Part shown: piece by piece, positions 49,404-57,950 of the stretch
How positions within the stretch are numbered: the stretch's first letter is position 1
Layout of the letters: each line of letters starts with the position of its first letter
Assembly: GCA_964371655.1 (NCBI GenBank)
Contig: CAYJOD010000001.1
Location: forward strand, 62,001-126,000
Length of the DNA stretch: 64,000 bases
Source: CAZGSN01 sp964371655
GTDB taxonomy: Bacteria > Desulfobacterota > Binatia > HRBIN30
Reading direction: 5' to 3'
Program-made: the position numbers and the translations under genes
The notes under the pieces: model-generated
What the model was told of the DNA's origin: nothing
Seen by the model: the letters and a program-made list of their open reading frames with translations, nothing else
Database searches by the model: none

Positions 49404-50143
49404 CGTACGCCCCCATCGAGATTGGTGTAGAATACCTTCGGCTCGGTATTCAGATGGTCCTTGAGCACGTGCACCTTGCTCATCCGTTTCAGGCGATTGA
49501 GCGGGCTCGCCATGCTGTTTATGTCACCGAACACGCGCGCCTGGGTCGGACACACCTCAACGCAAGCGGGCAGCAGACCGCGGGTGGTGCGGTGATAGCA
49601 GAACGTACACTTGTCGGCGGCGTGCGTGACCGGGTGGAGGTAGCGCGCGCCGTAGGGGCACGCCTGAATGCAATAGCGACAGCCGATGCAGCGAGTGCTG
49701 TCGACGAGGATCACGCCCTCAGGGGTCTTGAAGGTCGCGCGCACGGGACACACCTGGACGCATGGTGGATTTTCGCACTGGTTGCAAAGTTTCGGAACGA
49801 AGTAACTGCGCAGGACATCTTTCTCGGACACATCCTCGGGGGTTCCGATGCGATAGGTGCCAATCGAGTTTACTGCGACTTCGCCGTTTCTCTTGACCAC
49901 GTACTGCTCGACCCAGGTGCGGAAGAAGAATGGCTCCGGCGGGACGTCGTTCTCACTCTTGCACGCTTGCATGCAGAGGCCACAACCGATGCACTTGTCG
50001 ACCTGGATACCCATTCCGAAGAGTTTGCCGTTCTCCTCGTGTGCAACGCTGGCCACCGCGCGCTTGGCACCCAGCAGCCAGCGCGCACCCGCGAGTGACA
50101 GGAGATAGGACCAGAAATTGTGGAGAAACCCGCGTCTGTTCAT
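49400..50143 (-). CDS. Tat-exported 4x[4Fe-4S] iron-sulphur subunit (NrfC/DsrO-like)
   Basis: The 247-residue protein begins MNRRGFLHNFWSYLL, a twin-arginine signal, so it is exported folded. Four cluster motifs follow: CIGCGLCMQACK, CNQCENPPCVQVCP, CIGCRYCIQACPYGARY and CTFCYHRTTRGLLPACVEVCP, the standard NrfC/HmeA/DsrO arrangement. It passes electrons between the multihaem cytochrome and the NrfD subunit at the periplasmic face. The start at ATG 50143 has GGAGGTGGG upstream, and it overlaps the cytochrome stop (ATGA). Confidence 0.9.
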   Translation of the reverse strand: MNRRGFLHNFWSYLLSLAGARWLLGAKRAVASVAHEENGKLFGMGIQVDKCIGCGLCMQACKSENDVPPEPFFFRTWVEQYVVKRNGEVAVNSIGTYRIGTPEDVSEKDVLRSYFVPKLCNQCENPPCVQVCPVRATFKTPEGVILVDSTRCIGCRYCIQACPYGARYLHPVTHAADKCTFCYHRTTRGLLPACVEVCPTQARVFGDINSMASPLNRLKRMSKVHVLKDHLNTEPKVFYTNLDGGVR

Positions 50144-50889
50144 GATCCCACCTCCGGCATGTGCGGATAGTGACACTGCCAGCACACGTACTTCTCCTCA
50201 TGGCTATCGATATCCACCTTAGGAGCCTCGGCGACCTTGGAGCCGATTGCGTGGCACTTGCCGCAGAAGGCACGGTTCGTCGGCTTCTCCGCACGCGCCA
50301 GGTGCGGCGTGATCTTGTGCTGCTCGGGCGTCGCGTGACAGTTGGTGCAAGCCAGGCGCGCGTGTGGCGACAGTGCTTTCGTGCGTTCTATCCCGCCGTG
50401 ACAAGCGCCGCATTCTGTCGGCACGACCTTGGGCTTGGGATCGTGAGGGTTATGGCACGATACGCACGGATCGATCGGATTGTGCGAGGCGGGATTGATC
50501 TGCGGGAAGCCCAGTGGCCGCGACACTTTGTAGGCGTGGCACTGCGGGCAGAAGTCGCGGCCGCGCGGGATCCTCGGCTTCACAGCGGTCGGATCGTCCG
50601 CATGCGCCTGCGCCGCTCCATGACAGGTCTCGCAGGACATGGTGCGATGATAACCCTGCTCCTTGAGATCGTGCTGCTCAGGATGACACGGCGAGCACGC
50701 TCCGGCGCCGGCGAAATGCGGCTCTCTCGCGGTCTCCCGTGCAATCACCGAACGGATCTGAAACGCAGGATCCTTCAGCGATTCAGGAATAAGGTAGCGG
50801 TGCCCGTAAAAGGCGGCACCGACAAGCGCTCCGGCGAGTATACCGAGCCGTAGCAACGGGTCTGGAATCTTTCCTAGGAATCTCAGCAT
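50140..50889 (-). CDS. Octahaem c-type cytochrome, first gene of the redox operon
   Basis: The 249-residue protein has an N-terminal membrane anchor (LRLGILAGALVGAAFYGHRY) and eight CxxCH motifs: CSPCH, CETCH, CPQCH, CVSCH, CGACH, CTNCH, CGKCH and CWQCH. It is an exported, membrane-tethered multihaem cytochrome that forms an electron wire. Its operon (octahaem cytochrome, FeS, NrfD) has the composition of quinone-linked periplasmic electron-transfer complexes; direction and terminal acceptor are not determined by sequence. Confidence 0.9.
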   Translation of the reverse strand: MLRFLGKIPDPLLRLGILAGALVGAAFYGHRYLIPESLKDPAFQIRSVIARETAREPHFAGAGACSPCHPEQHDLKEQGYHRTMSCETCHGAAQAHADDPTAVKPRIPRGRDFCPQCHAYKVSRPLGFPQINPASHNPIDPCVSCHNPHDPKPKVVPTECGACHGGIERTKALSPHARLACTNCHATPEQHKITPHLARAEKPTNRAFCGKCHAIGSKVAEAPKVDIDSHEEKYVCWQCHYPHMPEVGS

Positions 50890-51494
50890 GCCCCCTTCCC
50901 CTTTCGCTACAACTCAGCGCCAAAGTCGCCTCATCGAGCCGTGCATCGACCACAACACCGCGCAACCGCACGCGCGCAGCGATGGATCGACTGTAAAGTC
51001 CCGGCACAAGACGCGCTCAGGCGCGCTTGGGCAGATGGCATAAGCACAGACCGTGCCCCATACGTTTCGATTGCCCAAGGGCCGCGTCGGGCTGCGCTGG
51101 TCACCTGGAATTCCCATTCCAGGGATCTTGTCCACCCATTTTTTTGCACGGTCGAAACGTCAGCAGGCTCAACGGCCATCGTACCCACAGTTTTCGGGAA
51201 CGTTGACGCGAGGTCCGCCGCTCCTGACCATCTATCGCCCCAACAAGTGAGAGGCATAGCAGGCACTGACTGCGAGTTTGGGAAACATCTTCAGCGCAAA
51301 CATGGTGCTTCCGAAGAAGGCGTCGAGACCTTCTAGGGAGAGAACATCGGTAATCGGCCGAGGGGGCGCAACAGAATGGAGATCCGAGAGCCGAGAAGAA
51401 AGAACAAGAAGCGGCGAGCGCCCCGAATATCGAGAGCCCGGAGAGAGCGGCGCTCCCGGACCGACCAAGATTGCGGCGGACAAGGGTGTCCGTT
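50890..51494. other. Intergenic, divergent promoter region
   Basis: About 600 bp between the divergent redox operon and the MeaB gene. No gene or repeat family was recognised. Both promoters should lie here. Confidence 0.4.
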
Positions 51495-52484
51495 ATGCAC
51501 CCGTTGCCCATGGCTACCGGCGACTTGGTGAAGCGACTCCTGAGCGGGGACCGCGTGGCGCTCGCCAAGCTGATCACGCTGGTCGAGAATCGTCACCCGG
51601 ACACGACCGTCGTCATGAGCGCGATCCACTCGCGCTGCGGGCGTGCCTACAAGATCGGTATCACCGGGCCACCCGGCGCCGGCAAGTCGACTCTGGTCAA
51701 TCGACTCATCGGCTTGCTGCGTGCGAGAGACCACAGCGTTGGCGTGATCGCCGTCGACCCGTCAAGTCCGTTCTCCGGTGGCGCCGTGCTCGGCGATCGC
51801 ATCCGTATGCAGGCGCATGCGTTGGATAATCAAGTTTTCATTCGCAGTCTGAGCACGCGCGGAAGCCATGGGGGATTGGCCCGCGCGACTCACAACGTCG
51901 TGCAGTTGTTCGATGCGTTCGGCAAGGACTTCATCTTGATCGAGACCGTCGGCGTCGGTCAGACCGAACTCGACGTGATGGGCCTGGCGGATACGACCGT
52001 AGTCGTCCTAGTACCGGAGGCGGGCGATACGATTCAAACCATGAAGGCCGGTCTACTCGAAATCGCCAACATCTTCGTCGTCAACAAAGCCGACCGCGAC
52101 GGAGCTTCCCGGATCAAGACGGAACTCGAGACGATGCTGCAGCTACGCGCCGCCGGAGAATGGACGGTGCCGGTTCTTCTCACGGAAGCGGCATCGACAG
52201 GGCAAGGCGTCGCCGAGTTATTGGAAACTATCCTTCGCCACCGCGCCCTCTGGCTGCGCACCGGTAGAGGCGAAGCCCACGAAGCGGCGGCAAGACGCGA
52301 TGAGTTCTTTGCCGTCCTGCGCGACGAACTTACCCGCCGCATCGAGAGCGGTGCGCACGCGGGACGTCTGCACGACCTCCTCCAGAGAGTCGAGACCGGA
52401 AGCGTCGATCCCTATCGAGCTGCCCTCGACGTCGTCGCTGACGTGGATTGCCTGCGCTCTTTGCTCGAGACGCCGTCGCGATAG
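51495..52484 (+). CDS. meaB: MeaB/ArgK-family G protein chaperone
   Basis: The 329-residue protein has the MeaB/ArgK layout: N-terminal VKRLLSGDRVALAKLITLVE, P-loop KIGITGPPGAGKSTLVNRLI, VGVIAVDPSSPFSGGAVLGD, RIRMQAHALDNQVFIRSLST, DFILIETVGVGQTELDVMGL, and the G4 motif IANIFVVNKADRDGA. MeaB is the GTPase that loads and protects B12-dependent methylmalonyl-CoA mutase (or related mutases). The mutase is not in the window. Start at ATG 51495 or 51510. Confidence 0.9.
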   Translation: MHPLPMATGDLVKRLLSGDRVALAKLITLVENRHPDTTVVMSAIHSRCGRAYKIGITGPPGAGKSTLVNRLIGLLRARDHSVGVIAVDPSSPFSGGAVLGDRIRMQAHALDNQVFIRSLSTRGSHGGLARATHNVVQLFDAFGKDFILIETVGVGQTELDVMGLADTTVVVLVPEAGDTIQTMKAGLLEIANIFVVNKADRDGASRIKTELETMLQLRAAGEWTVPVLLTEAASTGQGVAELLETILRHRALWLRTGRGEAHEAAARRDEFFAVLRDELTRRIESGAHAGRLHDLLQRVETGSVDPYRAALDVVADVDCLRSLLETPSR

Positions 52485-52754
52485 GTGCACGCGATCGAGT
52501 TACCAATACAGAGCCGCGTGACCCAAAGCCGGAGGCGTCAGTCGGCGCGGGGATCTCTAGGCCAACTCCATCGACACCGGTGAATCGGTCAGACTGCCGC
52601 CAAGCCACTTCAAACTGATCCAGCCTTTGCGCCCGACTTCTGTCACTTGCATCGGTCGCAACTGGGAGCGCGGGGGGCGCGTCCGCCGTGCACAGACGCG
52701 CATTGCCATCGAGAACGGACCGGTTCCCACCATGGCCGCGCTCCCAGCGTCTCG

Positions 52755-53225
52755 CTAACCGTCGAAATTGACGGCCGCGGCGACTCGAAACGGCTCGATA
52801 TCGTCGGCCGTTTCGTCTTCGCCAGCCGCCGCGGTTGCGGCGCTGGCACCAAGGGCTCCGTTGCACACGACGTGGAGGCGGCTCGGGTGGCGCAGGCGAG
52901 CCCAGCTTTCTTCCGTCTTGGCGGCGTAGCGACGACCGTTCATCGGAAGCCGCGGGGCGCTACGCTTCGTCACGCAACGGCGCACGTACTCGGCCTCGAT
53001 ACCGAGCGCGTTGCAAATCGAAACGAAAGCGAACGGCCGGAGGTGGTCATCTGACTCCAGCCATTGTCGTTCTTCTACCCATGAACGACCGCAGGCAATG
53101 CGGGCGGCGCCCGCCTGGCGCAGGATGCGAACCGCGTCCATCAACACAGCCAACATGAGGCGCCGCTCACCATCCTCCGGGAGGGCGTCGAGGAATCGAA
53201 TGCCGCTACCCTGGTTCGTGCTCAT
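52755..53225 (-). CDS. Hypothetical protein with regulator-like C-terminal region
   Basis: The product (156 residues from ATG 53225; open to 53270) contains ERRLMLAVLMDAVRILRQAG, ERQWLESDDHLRPFAFVSIC, then NALGIEAEYVRRCVTKR. Similar short proteins (about 150 residues, with an F-x-S/C-x-x-x-NALG-x-x-x-x-Y-V-R pattern) are widespread in some environmental genomes without known role. The C-terminal 40 residues are Ala/Gly-rich and may be disordered. Confidence 0.5.
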   Translation of the reverse strand: MSTNQGSGIRFLDALPEDGERRLMLAVLMDAVRILRQAGAARIACGRSWVEERQWLESDDHLRPFAFVSICNALGIEAEYVRRCVTKRSAPRLPMNGRRYAAKTEESWARLRHPSRLHVVCNGALGASAATAAAGEDETADDIEPFRVAAAVNFDG

Positions 53226-53428
53226 GTCCACAGGATACGCCCGCTCGATGGGTCTGAACAATCGCGTCAATCGGGCATTCGCTTGGGAGTGAATAGGGAG
53301 CGCACCGCCCGGAACTGGGGAGGTGGGCGAAAACCCTACTGTCTCGCTTCATAAATTCAGCAACGCGTCTGCGGCCGGCTGTGCCGGCCGAGTCGGGGAT
53401 TTGTCGCCCAATCGGTGCGGGCCGGTCC

Positions 53429-54052
53429 TTAGCCGGCAGGCGTGATGCCGTTGCGAATTGCGTAACGCACCAGCTCCGCCGTCGAATGCAGATCGAGCTT
53501 ATCAATGATGTGCTTGCGGTGCGACTCGACCGTGTTCACGGAGATCTCCAGTTGCTCCGCAACTTCACGGTTGGAGGCGCCACCCGAGATCAGTGCCAGC
53601 ACCGAGCGTTCGCGCGCGCTGAGAACGTCCGGCGCGGCGCCCTTGCCGGTGCCCATGCCGCTCATGTGGCTGAACACCAGCTGTCCCGCGGCAACGCCGA
53701 TTACCGCGGCGACCACTTCCTCATAATCTGCGTCCTTGAGGAGGTAGCCGTGCGCGCCCGCGGCTCGGCTCTGCTCGACGTACTGCGCGTCGCCGTACAT
53801 GGAAAGCATCAGTACGCGCACCGTCGGGGTCTTCTGCAGGATCTGCCTGGTCGCGTCGATGCCGTTCATTCCAGGCAGGGCAACGTCCATGACGATCACG
53901 TCGGGCGTCAAAGCAATCGCGCCAGAGATCGCCCCCTCACCGTCGTGGGCCTCGCCGACCACGGCGATGTCGGAGCGCGAATCGAAGATCCGACGCAGAC
54001 CTCGCCGCACCACGGTGTGGTCGTCAACCAAGAGCACTCGTACTGGAACCAT
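53429..54052 (-). CDS. NarL/FixJ-family response regulator, orphan
   Basis: The 207-residue protein has a receiver (VRVLLVDDHTVVRRGLRRIF, phospho-acceptor in PDVIVMDVALPGMNGIDATR, MLSMYGDAQYVEQ, K in HGYLLKDADYEEV) and a LuxR HTH (LSARERSVLALISGGASNRE, then VAEQLEISVNTVESHRKHII). It is a transcription factor of NarL type. No kinase gene is directly beside it; a second regulator and a kinase lie 0.5 kb to the right. Confidence 0.9.
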   Translation of the reverse strand: MVPVRVLLVDDHTVVRRGLRRIFDSRSDIAVVGEAHDGEGAISGAIALTPDVIVMDVALPGMNGIDATRQILQKTPTVRVLMLSMYGDAQYVEQSRAAGAHGYLLKDADYEEVVAAVIGVAAGQLVFSHMSGMGTGKGAAPDVLSARERSVLALISGGASNREVAEQLEISVNTVESHRKHIIDKLDLHSTAELVRYAIRNGITPAG

Positions 54053-54254
54053 CCTGAGCCACTACACCCCAATCGGCATCACTATACGGGCACCTGATCA
54101 CAGGCGTAAATCCCCTCAACCCGGGAGAACTGCCATCCGAAATCGGTGAGAACCTAGTCGAAACACCGCCAGACAAGGCGGCACCGTCCCTAGAGCGAAC
54201 GTCGATGAAGGTGTTTCCAGGAATGCGACTGCTTAGTCTGAAAGCCTCAATTTG

Positions 54255-54407
54255 AACCGCGGATGAACGTGGATGGACACGGATTCGGAAGGGAAGCACT
54301 TCCTTTCGGAGCGTATCGATTTTGTCCAGGCTAATTCATCGCCTGAATCTCTGCATGTCCGGTTTCTGGCTGGTCTTATCCGCGTTCATCAGTGTCCATC
54401 CGTGGTT
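54255..54407. repeat. Long imperfect inverted repeat between regulator genes
   Basis: AACCGCGGATGAACGTGG at 54255 and its imperfect reverse complement ending CCATCCGTGGTT near 54407 form arms of about 30 bp that match at roughly four fifths of positions. Related sequence occurs at 36690-36725. The surrounding gap (54053-54565) holds no gene. Confidence 0.55.
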
Positions 54408-54565
54408 CCAACTGAGTGATTCGGGCGCAGGCGCTTCAGATGCTGTGAAGAAGATGCTGCTCAAGTGGTGCAGGCGTCCCTGCCTGCGCCACCTGCAGGC
54501 AGGGAGGGCCCCACGACCGCGTGATACGTGAGCGGGAGCCACCCGGCGGAAGCTGGCGCCGCTGA

Positions 54566-55210
54566 CTATTGAATCAGCCCCTTGCGCACCGCAAACCGTA
54601 CCAGCGCCGCGGTGTTGTGTAAGTCGAGCTTTTCCATGATGTGCTTGCGGTGGCTCTCGACCGTGCTCAGCGACAGGTTCAACATTTGGGCGACTTCCTT
54701 GCTGCTACGCCCTTCGGCAATGAGGGGGAGAACCTCGCGCTCGCGATCCGACAAAGACGATAGCTCATCGGCAGGTCCGGCATCCTCGCTGAGGTATCCT
54801 TGCAAGATCACCCGCGACACTCCCGGGCTAAAGTAGGAGCCGCCCCGGTGCAGCGCAACGACCGCCTTCAGCAAGTCCTGGTCATCGGCATCCTTGAGCA
54901 AATACCCTTGGGCACCGGCCTTAAGCGCCTGGCGGATGTAAGCATCCTCGGCATGCATGGAGAGAATCAAAATGCGTGTCGCCGGCGACACCTTGGCCGC
55001 TTGCCGAGTCACTTCGATGCCGTTCATGCTCGGCAGACTGATGTCGACGATCGCGACGCCGGGCTGCAGCTTCTCGATCGCCTCGAGGGCGGCGCGCCCA
55101 TCACCGACTTCGGCAACGATCTCGATCTGATCGTCCGTCTGCAAGATGCGGCGCAGTCCCTGGCGGACTACCGTGTGATCCTCCGCCAACAGCACTCGAA
55201 TCGTCCCCAT
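54566..55210 (-). CDS. NarL/FixJ-family response regulator, cognate of adjacent kinase
   Basis: The 214-residue protein has a receiver (IRVLLAEDHTVVRQGLRRIL, GVAIVDISLPSMNGIEVTRQ, LILSMHAEDAYIRQALKAGA, K in YLLKDADDQDLLK) and a LuxR HTH (LSDREREVLPLIAEGRSSKE, then VAQMLNLSLSTVESHRKHIM). ATG 55210 is used; the open frame to 55402 runs into the kinase gene. It lies 10 bp after the kinase stop on the same strand and is its likely partner. Confidence 0.9.
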   Translation of the reverse strand: MGTIRVLLAEDHTVVRQGLRRILQTDDQIEIVAEVGDGRAALEAIEKLQPGVAIVDISLPSMNGIEVTRQAAKVSPATRILILSMHAEDAYIRQALKAGAQGYLLKDADDQDLLKAVVALHRGGSYFSPGVSRVILQGYLSEDAGPADELSSLSDREREVLPLIAEGRSSKEVAQMLNLSLSTVESHRKHIMEKLDLHNTAALVRFAVRKGLIQ

Positions 55211-55220
55211 GCTCGTCCTT

Positions 55221-56534
55221 TCAACCAGTCGCTTCCACAATCGGAATGGTGAGCCTGACCACGGTGCCCTTCTCCGGCGCCGATTCGATGTGGAAGTCAC
55301 CGCCATAAGTCGCCACCCGTTCGCGCATACCGACGACGCCGATGCCACGATCGGCTGGCGGTCGGTCGTGCAAGACCTGGGCGTCAAATCCGCGCCCGTC
55401 ATCCCTGATGTCGAGCGCGATTGTGGCGCCGTCGCTTTGCAACGCTACGCCGACGTGACTGGCATCCGCGTGCCGCGCGACGTTGGTCAGCGCTTCCTGG
55501 AATACACGATAGAGCGCCACTTCGATCGCCTGCGGAAAACGCTCGCTGGCGCCGCTCACGTCCAGGGTTAGGTCGATGCCGGTGCGCTCGCGGAAGCGCT
55601 CGGCGTACCATTGCATCGCCGGCACCAGTCCGAGGTCGTCGAGCACGGGCGGACGTAGCAGCTGCGACAGACTGCGCATCGACTGCAAAACCGCGCTGAT
55701 CTGCTCGCGCGCCTCTTTCACGAGCGCGCGTAACGGCCCGTCGGCGGGCAGTTGGCGATCAATCATCCCCAGATCCATGCGCACCGCCGTCAGCGCCTGT
55801 CCGAGATCGTCGTGCAGCTCGCGTACCAGGTGTCGCATCATCGCTTCGCTCGATTGCATCATGTTGCGCGATAGCTCGCGCAGATTCTGCTGGTGGCGCA
55901 GCGACTCCTGATAGAGACGGTCTTTGTCGCGGACGAGCTCTTCGAGACGCGCATCGCGCTGTTCGAGGATCGAGAAGAACCGCAAGCTTCCCCCGATCAA
56001 GATTCCGAAGGTCAAGACCTGGAAGGCCAGGGCCACACGCATGCGGGCTAGCATCGATACCGCTTCGACGCTCGGCGACGGCAGCCATCCGAGAAAGTCG
56101 ACCACAGTCAGCCCCAGCGCCAAGATCACCGTGGTGATCAGACTGAGAAAGCCCACGTCGGCGCTGTAGATGAGACCATAGCTGGCGATCTTCACCACAA
56201 AGATGGGCAGCAGCGGGCTGTGCACCCCGTCCGACCAATACGCCGCCGTCACCATCGGTATCAGATTTGCGATGATGTCGAGCCACACGAGTCCGACGGT
56301 CATACGCTCGCGGCGCTGTGGCAGGTACAGAGCGAGATTGACCAGACCGTACCCGATAAAGTTAATATGCAACGGCAGAGCGGCCACCGTGTGCGGACTG
56401 TAGTTGATGTAGAGAACCCCCCACGCGGCCACTCCTTCGAGCCACCGCACCAGAAGGATCAGCAGAGCAGACGCACGAATGCGCTCGCCCTGAAGCGCCG
56501 GTCGGGTGAGAACATGGAACGGAGTCGATGGCAT
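55221..56534 (-). CDS. NarX-type sensor histidine kinase
   Basis: The 437-residue protein has about six N-terminal membrane segments (LLILLVRWLEGVAAWGVLYI, LVWLDIIANLIPMVTAAYWS, LLPIFVVKIASYGLIYSADV, SLITTVILALGLTVVDFLGW), a coiled linker, then HisKA_3 with the phospho-His in HLVRELHDDLGQALTAVRMD. The ATPase part has RVFQEALTNVARHADA (N box) and LDIRDDGRGFDAQ with DRGIGVVGMRERVATYGG. It senses a membrane or lipid-phase signal and phosphorylates the adjacent regulator. ATG 56534 is chosen over the frame open to 56717. Confidence 0.9.
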   Translation of the reverse strand: MPSTPFHVLTRPALQGERIRASALLILLVRWLEGVAAWGVLYINYSPHTVAALPLHINFIGYGLVNLALYLPQRRERMTVGLVWLDIIANLIPMVTAAYWSDGVHSPLLPIFVVKIASYGLIYSADVGFLSLITTVILALGLTVVDFLGWLPSPSVEAVSMLARMRVALAFQVLTFGILIGGSLRFFSILEQRDARLEELVRDKDRLYQESLRHQQNLRELSRNMMQSSEAMMRHLVRELHDDLGQALTAVRMDLGMIDRQLPADGPLRALVKEAREQISAVLQSMRSLSQLLRPPVLDDLGLVPAMQWYAERFRERTGIDLTLDVSGASERFPQAIEVALYRVFQEALTNVARHADASHVGVALQSDGATIALDIRDDGRGFDAQVLHDRPPADRGIGVVGMRERVATYGGDFHIESAPEKGTVVRLTIPIVEATG

Positions 56535-56796
56535 GTTGTGCTTTCCATGGGCGTATAGTCCAAATGAGGGGCGCAAGGGAAATGCGCGCTCGCTCCCCCC
56601 TGCCCTGCGAGTTGGCACTCTCCAACTCGCCCCCCTCGGGCTCGTCTGCGGCCTACATCTGGCAACGCCACCACCTGCGATCGTTGCTCCACTCGCACCG
56701 CGCCCGCGACCGCCCACGACCTTGCGAGCCTATAGATCCTATGGTACCCAAGCGGGCCATTGCGCGGCCGACCCGTCAGGGCGACCGCGGCACTGA

Positions 56797-56869
56797 TCCC
56801 CGGTAGCTCAGTCGGTAGAGCGTTCGGCTGTTAACCGAAATGTCGCTGGTTCGAGCCCGGCCCGGGGAG
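56797..56869 (+). tRNA. tRNA-Asn(GTT)
   Basis: All arms fold: acceptor TCCCCGG with CCGGGGA, D arm, anticodon stem TTCGG/CCGAA with loop CTGTTAA (anticodon GTT at 56830-56832), and T arm GCTGG TTCGAGC CCGGC. CCA is not encoded. It is the integration target of the small island to its right. Confidence 0.95.
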
Positions 56870-56875
56870 TTGGAA
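56833..56875 (+). repeat. attL: 43-bp direct repeat within tRNA-Asn
   Basis: From the anticodon loop to six bases past the tRNA end, this 43-bp segment is identical to 59394-59436. It defines the left edge of the small island. Confidence 0.9.
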
Positions 56876-56880
56876 AATCA

Positions 56881-56910
56881 AGGGGTTGGAGCCGCAAGGT
56901 TCCAGCCCCT
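56881..56910 (+). terminator. Terminator after tRNA-Asn (island-borne)
   Basis: AGGGGTTGGAGCC (56881-56893) pairs with GGTTCCAGCCCCT (56898-56910) around GCAA, with two G-T or mismatch positions, followed by CTGTGTTT. It would end the tRNA transcript now that the native terminator is 2.5 kb away. Confidence 0.7.
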
Positions 56911-57037
56911 CTGTGTTTGGTCCGAATCTAGGCCGAATGTTCCGGGTAGATTCGCATTACACAGCTCGCAACTGCACCAGTTTGCGCGCGGCGTTCATCG
57001 TTGCGCCGGTCCCGGTCTTGTTCTACAGGGCGACGCC

Positions 57038-57265
57038 ATGCCGCTACCGTTGACGCCGAGCCCGGTCGCTGAACGCAAAACGATCGCCGAAATGCTTGGC
57101 GAATATCTGCGAGAAGCCGCCGTGCTTGTGGGCGTGTTCGCGATTCTAGACAAGCTCGTGCAGGGTGACGCAATGTCGTCGGGATGGATCATCGCGGCAG
57201 CGATCACGAGCCTGTGCCTCTTGGCCGTCGGCATCGCAATTGAGCGCGCCCGCAAAGGCGATTGA
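57038..57265 (+). CDS. Small membrane protein of the tRNA-Asn island
   Basis: The 75-residue product has two hydrophobic segments: EAAVLVGVFAILDKLVQG and GWIIAAAITSLCLLAVGIAI, with a basic tail (ERARKGD). The ATG at 57038 is preceded by AGGGCG. No family is recognised. It is followed after about 50 bp by a second tiny membrane protein. Confidence 0.55.
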   Translation: MPLPLTPSPVAERKTIAEMLGEYLREAAVLVGVFAILDKLVQGDAMSSGWIIAAAITSLCLLAVGIAIERARKGD

Positions 57266-57312
57266 CCCGCCGCCCGGGTAGGACCTATGGTAGTCGGCAG
57301 GAAGGGAAGGCC

Positions 57313-57423
57313 ATGCAAGAATACTTCTCGTTGATCATATTTGCCGCCGCTATGGCCGTCGTCGCCGCCTTCGGTTTCTACTTCGCCGCCAAGGAACGCA
57401 GAGAGAGCCAGCAGCGTCGCTAG
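57313..57423 (+). CDS. 36-aa single-pass membrane peptide
   Basis: ATG 57313 follows a strong GGAAGGGAAGG leader. The product MQEYFSLIIFAAAMAVVAAF then GFYFAAKERRESQQRR has one helix and a highly basic C-terminus. It could be a small regulator or membrane-active peptide; its function is unknown. The gene ends 9 bp before the convergent operon. Confidence 0.55.
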   Translation: MQEYFSLIIFAAAMAVVAAFGFYFAAKERRESQQRR

Positions 57424-57431
57424 TTTCGGTT

Positions 57432-57647
57432 TCATCGCTGCCCCTCGACAATCACGCCTCGCACCGCTTGCATCCGACACCACAGGATGAAGCTCCACGC
57501 GCACACGTCGAGCAGCTCTTCCTCCACCTCGCCGACAAGCGCCTCCGGCTCCCTCCTGAAGCTCCGGTCAGCGTAGAGCTTCTCCCCTTCTTCTAGTCGT
57601 GCAGCAACCGCCGCTGAGAACGCGCGAAAGGCCTCGGCGTGGTTCAT
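57432..57647 (-). CDS. Small helical protein with EELLDV motif, fourth gene of island operon
   Basis: The 71-residue product contains AEAFRAFSAAVAARLEEGEK, then LVGEVEEELLDVCAWSFILW. The E-x-x-E-E-x-x-D spacing recalls the metal-binding helix of MazG-like proteins, but the protein is short, so this is only a resemblance. Its ATG overlaps the stop of the upstream frameshifted gene (ATGA), giving translational coupling. Confidence 0.5.
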   Translation of the reverse strand: MNHAEAFRAFSAAVAARLEEGEKLYADRSFRREPEALVGEVEEELLDVCAWSFILWCRMQAVRGVIVEGQR

Positions 57648-57950
57648 TGCAGCACCCGACTTGTGGGGAACGCAGCCTTGACCTGTCCAATGGTGCGCAG
57701 CTCTTCGAGTGCTTTGCCGCGGAGTTGCTCGACTTCGTCGAAGAAAAGACTGGGTAACCGCTGCGCTCGACGTCGGGATGGCCCGCCAAGCCTTCGCGGT
57801 CCCCCACGAGCCCCACCAAGGTCCCGTCGCGTAGGGTTGACCGGATGAGAACAGCCACAATATCGCCCTCGGTCGGGTTGCTGGTGACCGGCTTCGCCCC
57901 GTCGGGCCTTCACGATAGGTGCCCGCGCCTTCCACGTGTTCACTGTTCAT
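57644..57950 (-). pseudogene. Third gene of island operon, two apparent frameshifts
   Basis: ATG 57950 overlaps the protease stop (ATGA) and the last frame ends by overlapping the next ATG, so a gene is expected here. The reading is MNSEHVEGAGTYREG, then (after restoring one C near 57905) PDGAKPVTSNPTEGDIVAVL and LRDGTLVGLVGDREGLAGHP, then (after restoring one T near 57750) FFFDEVEQLRGKALEELRTI. Corrected length is about 103 residues. Both shifts are single-base losses in homopolymers, so assembly error is as likely as decay. Confidence 0.6.

Noticed and set aside
56840..57037. Upstream part of the 141-codon frame before ATG 57038
   Set aside because: It begins inside tRNA-Asn and lacks protein-like features; the membrane segments start after 57038.
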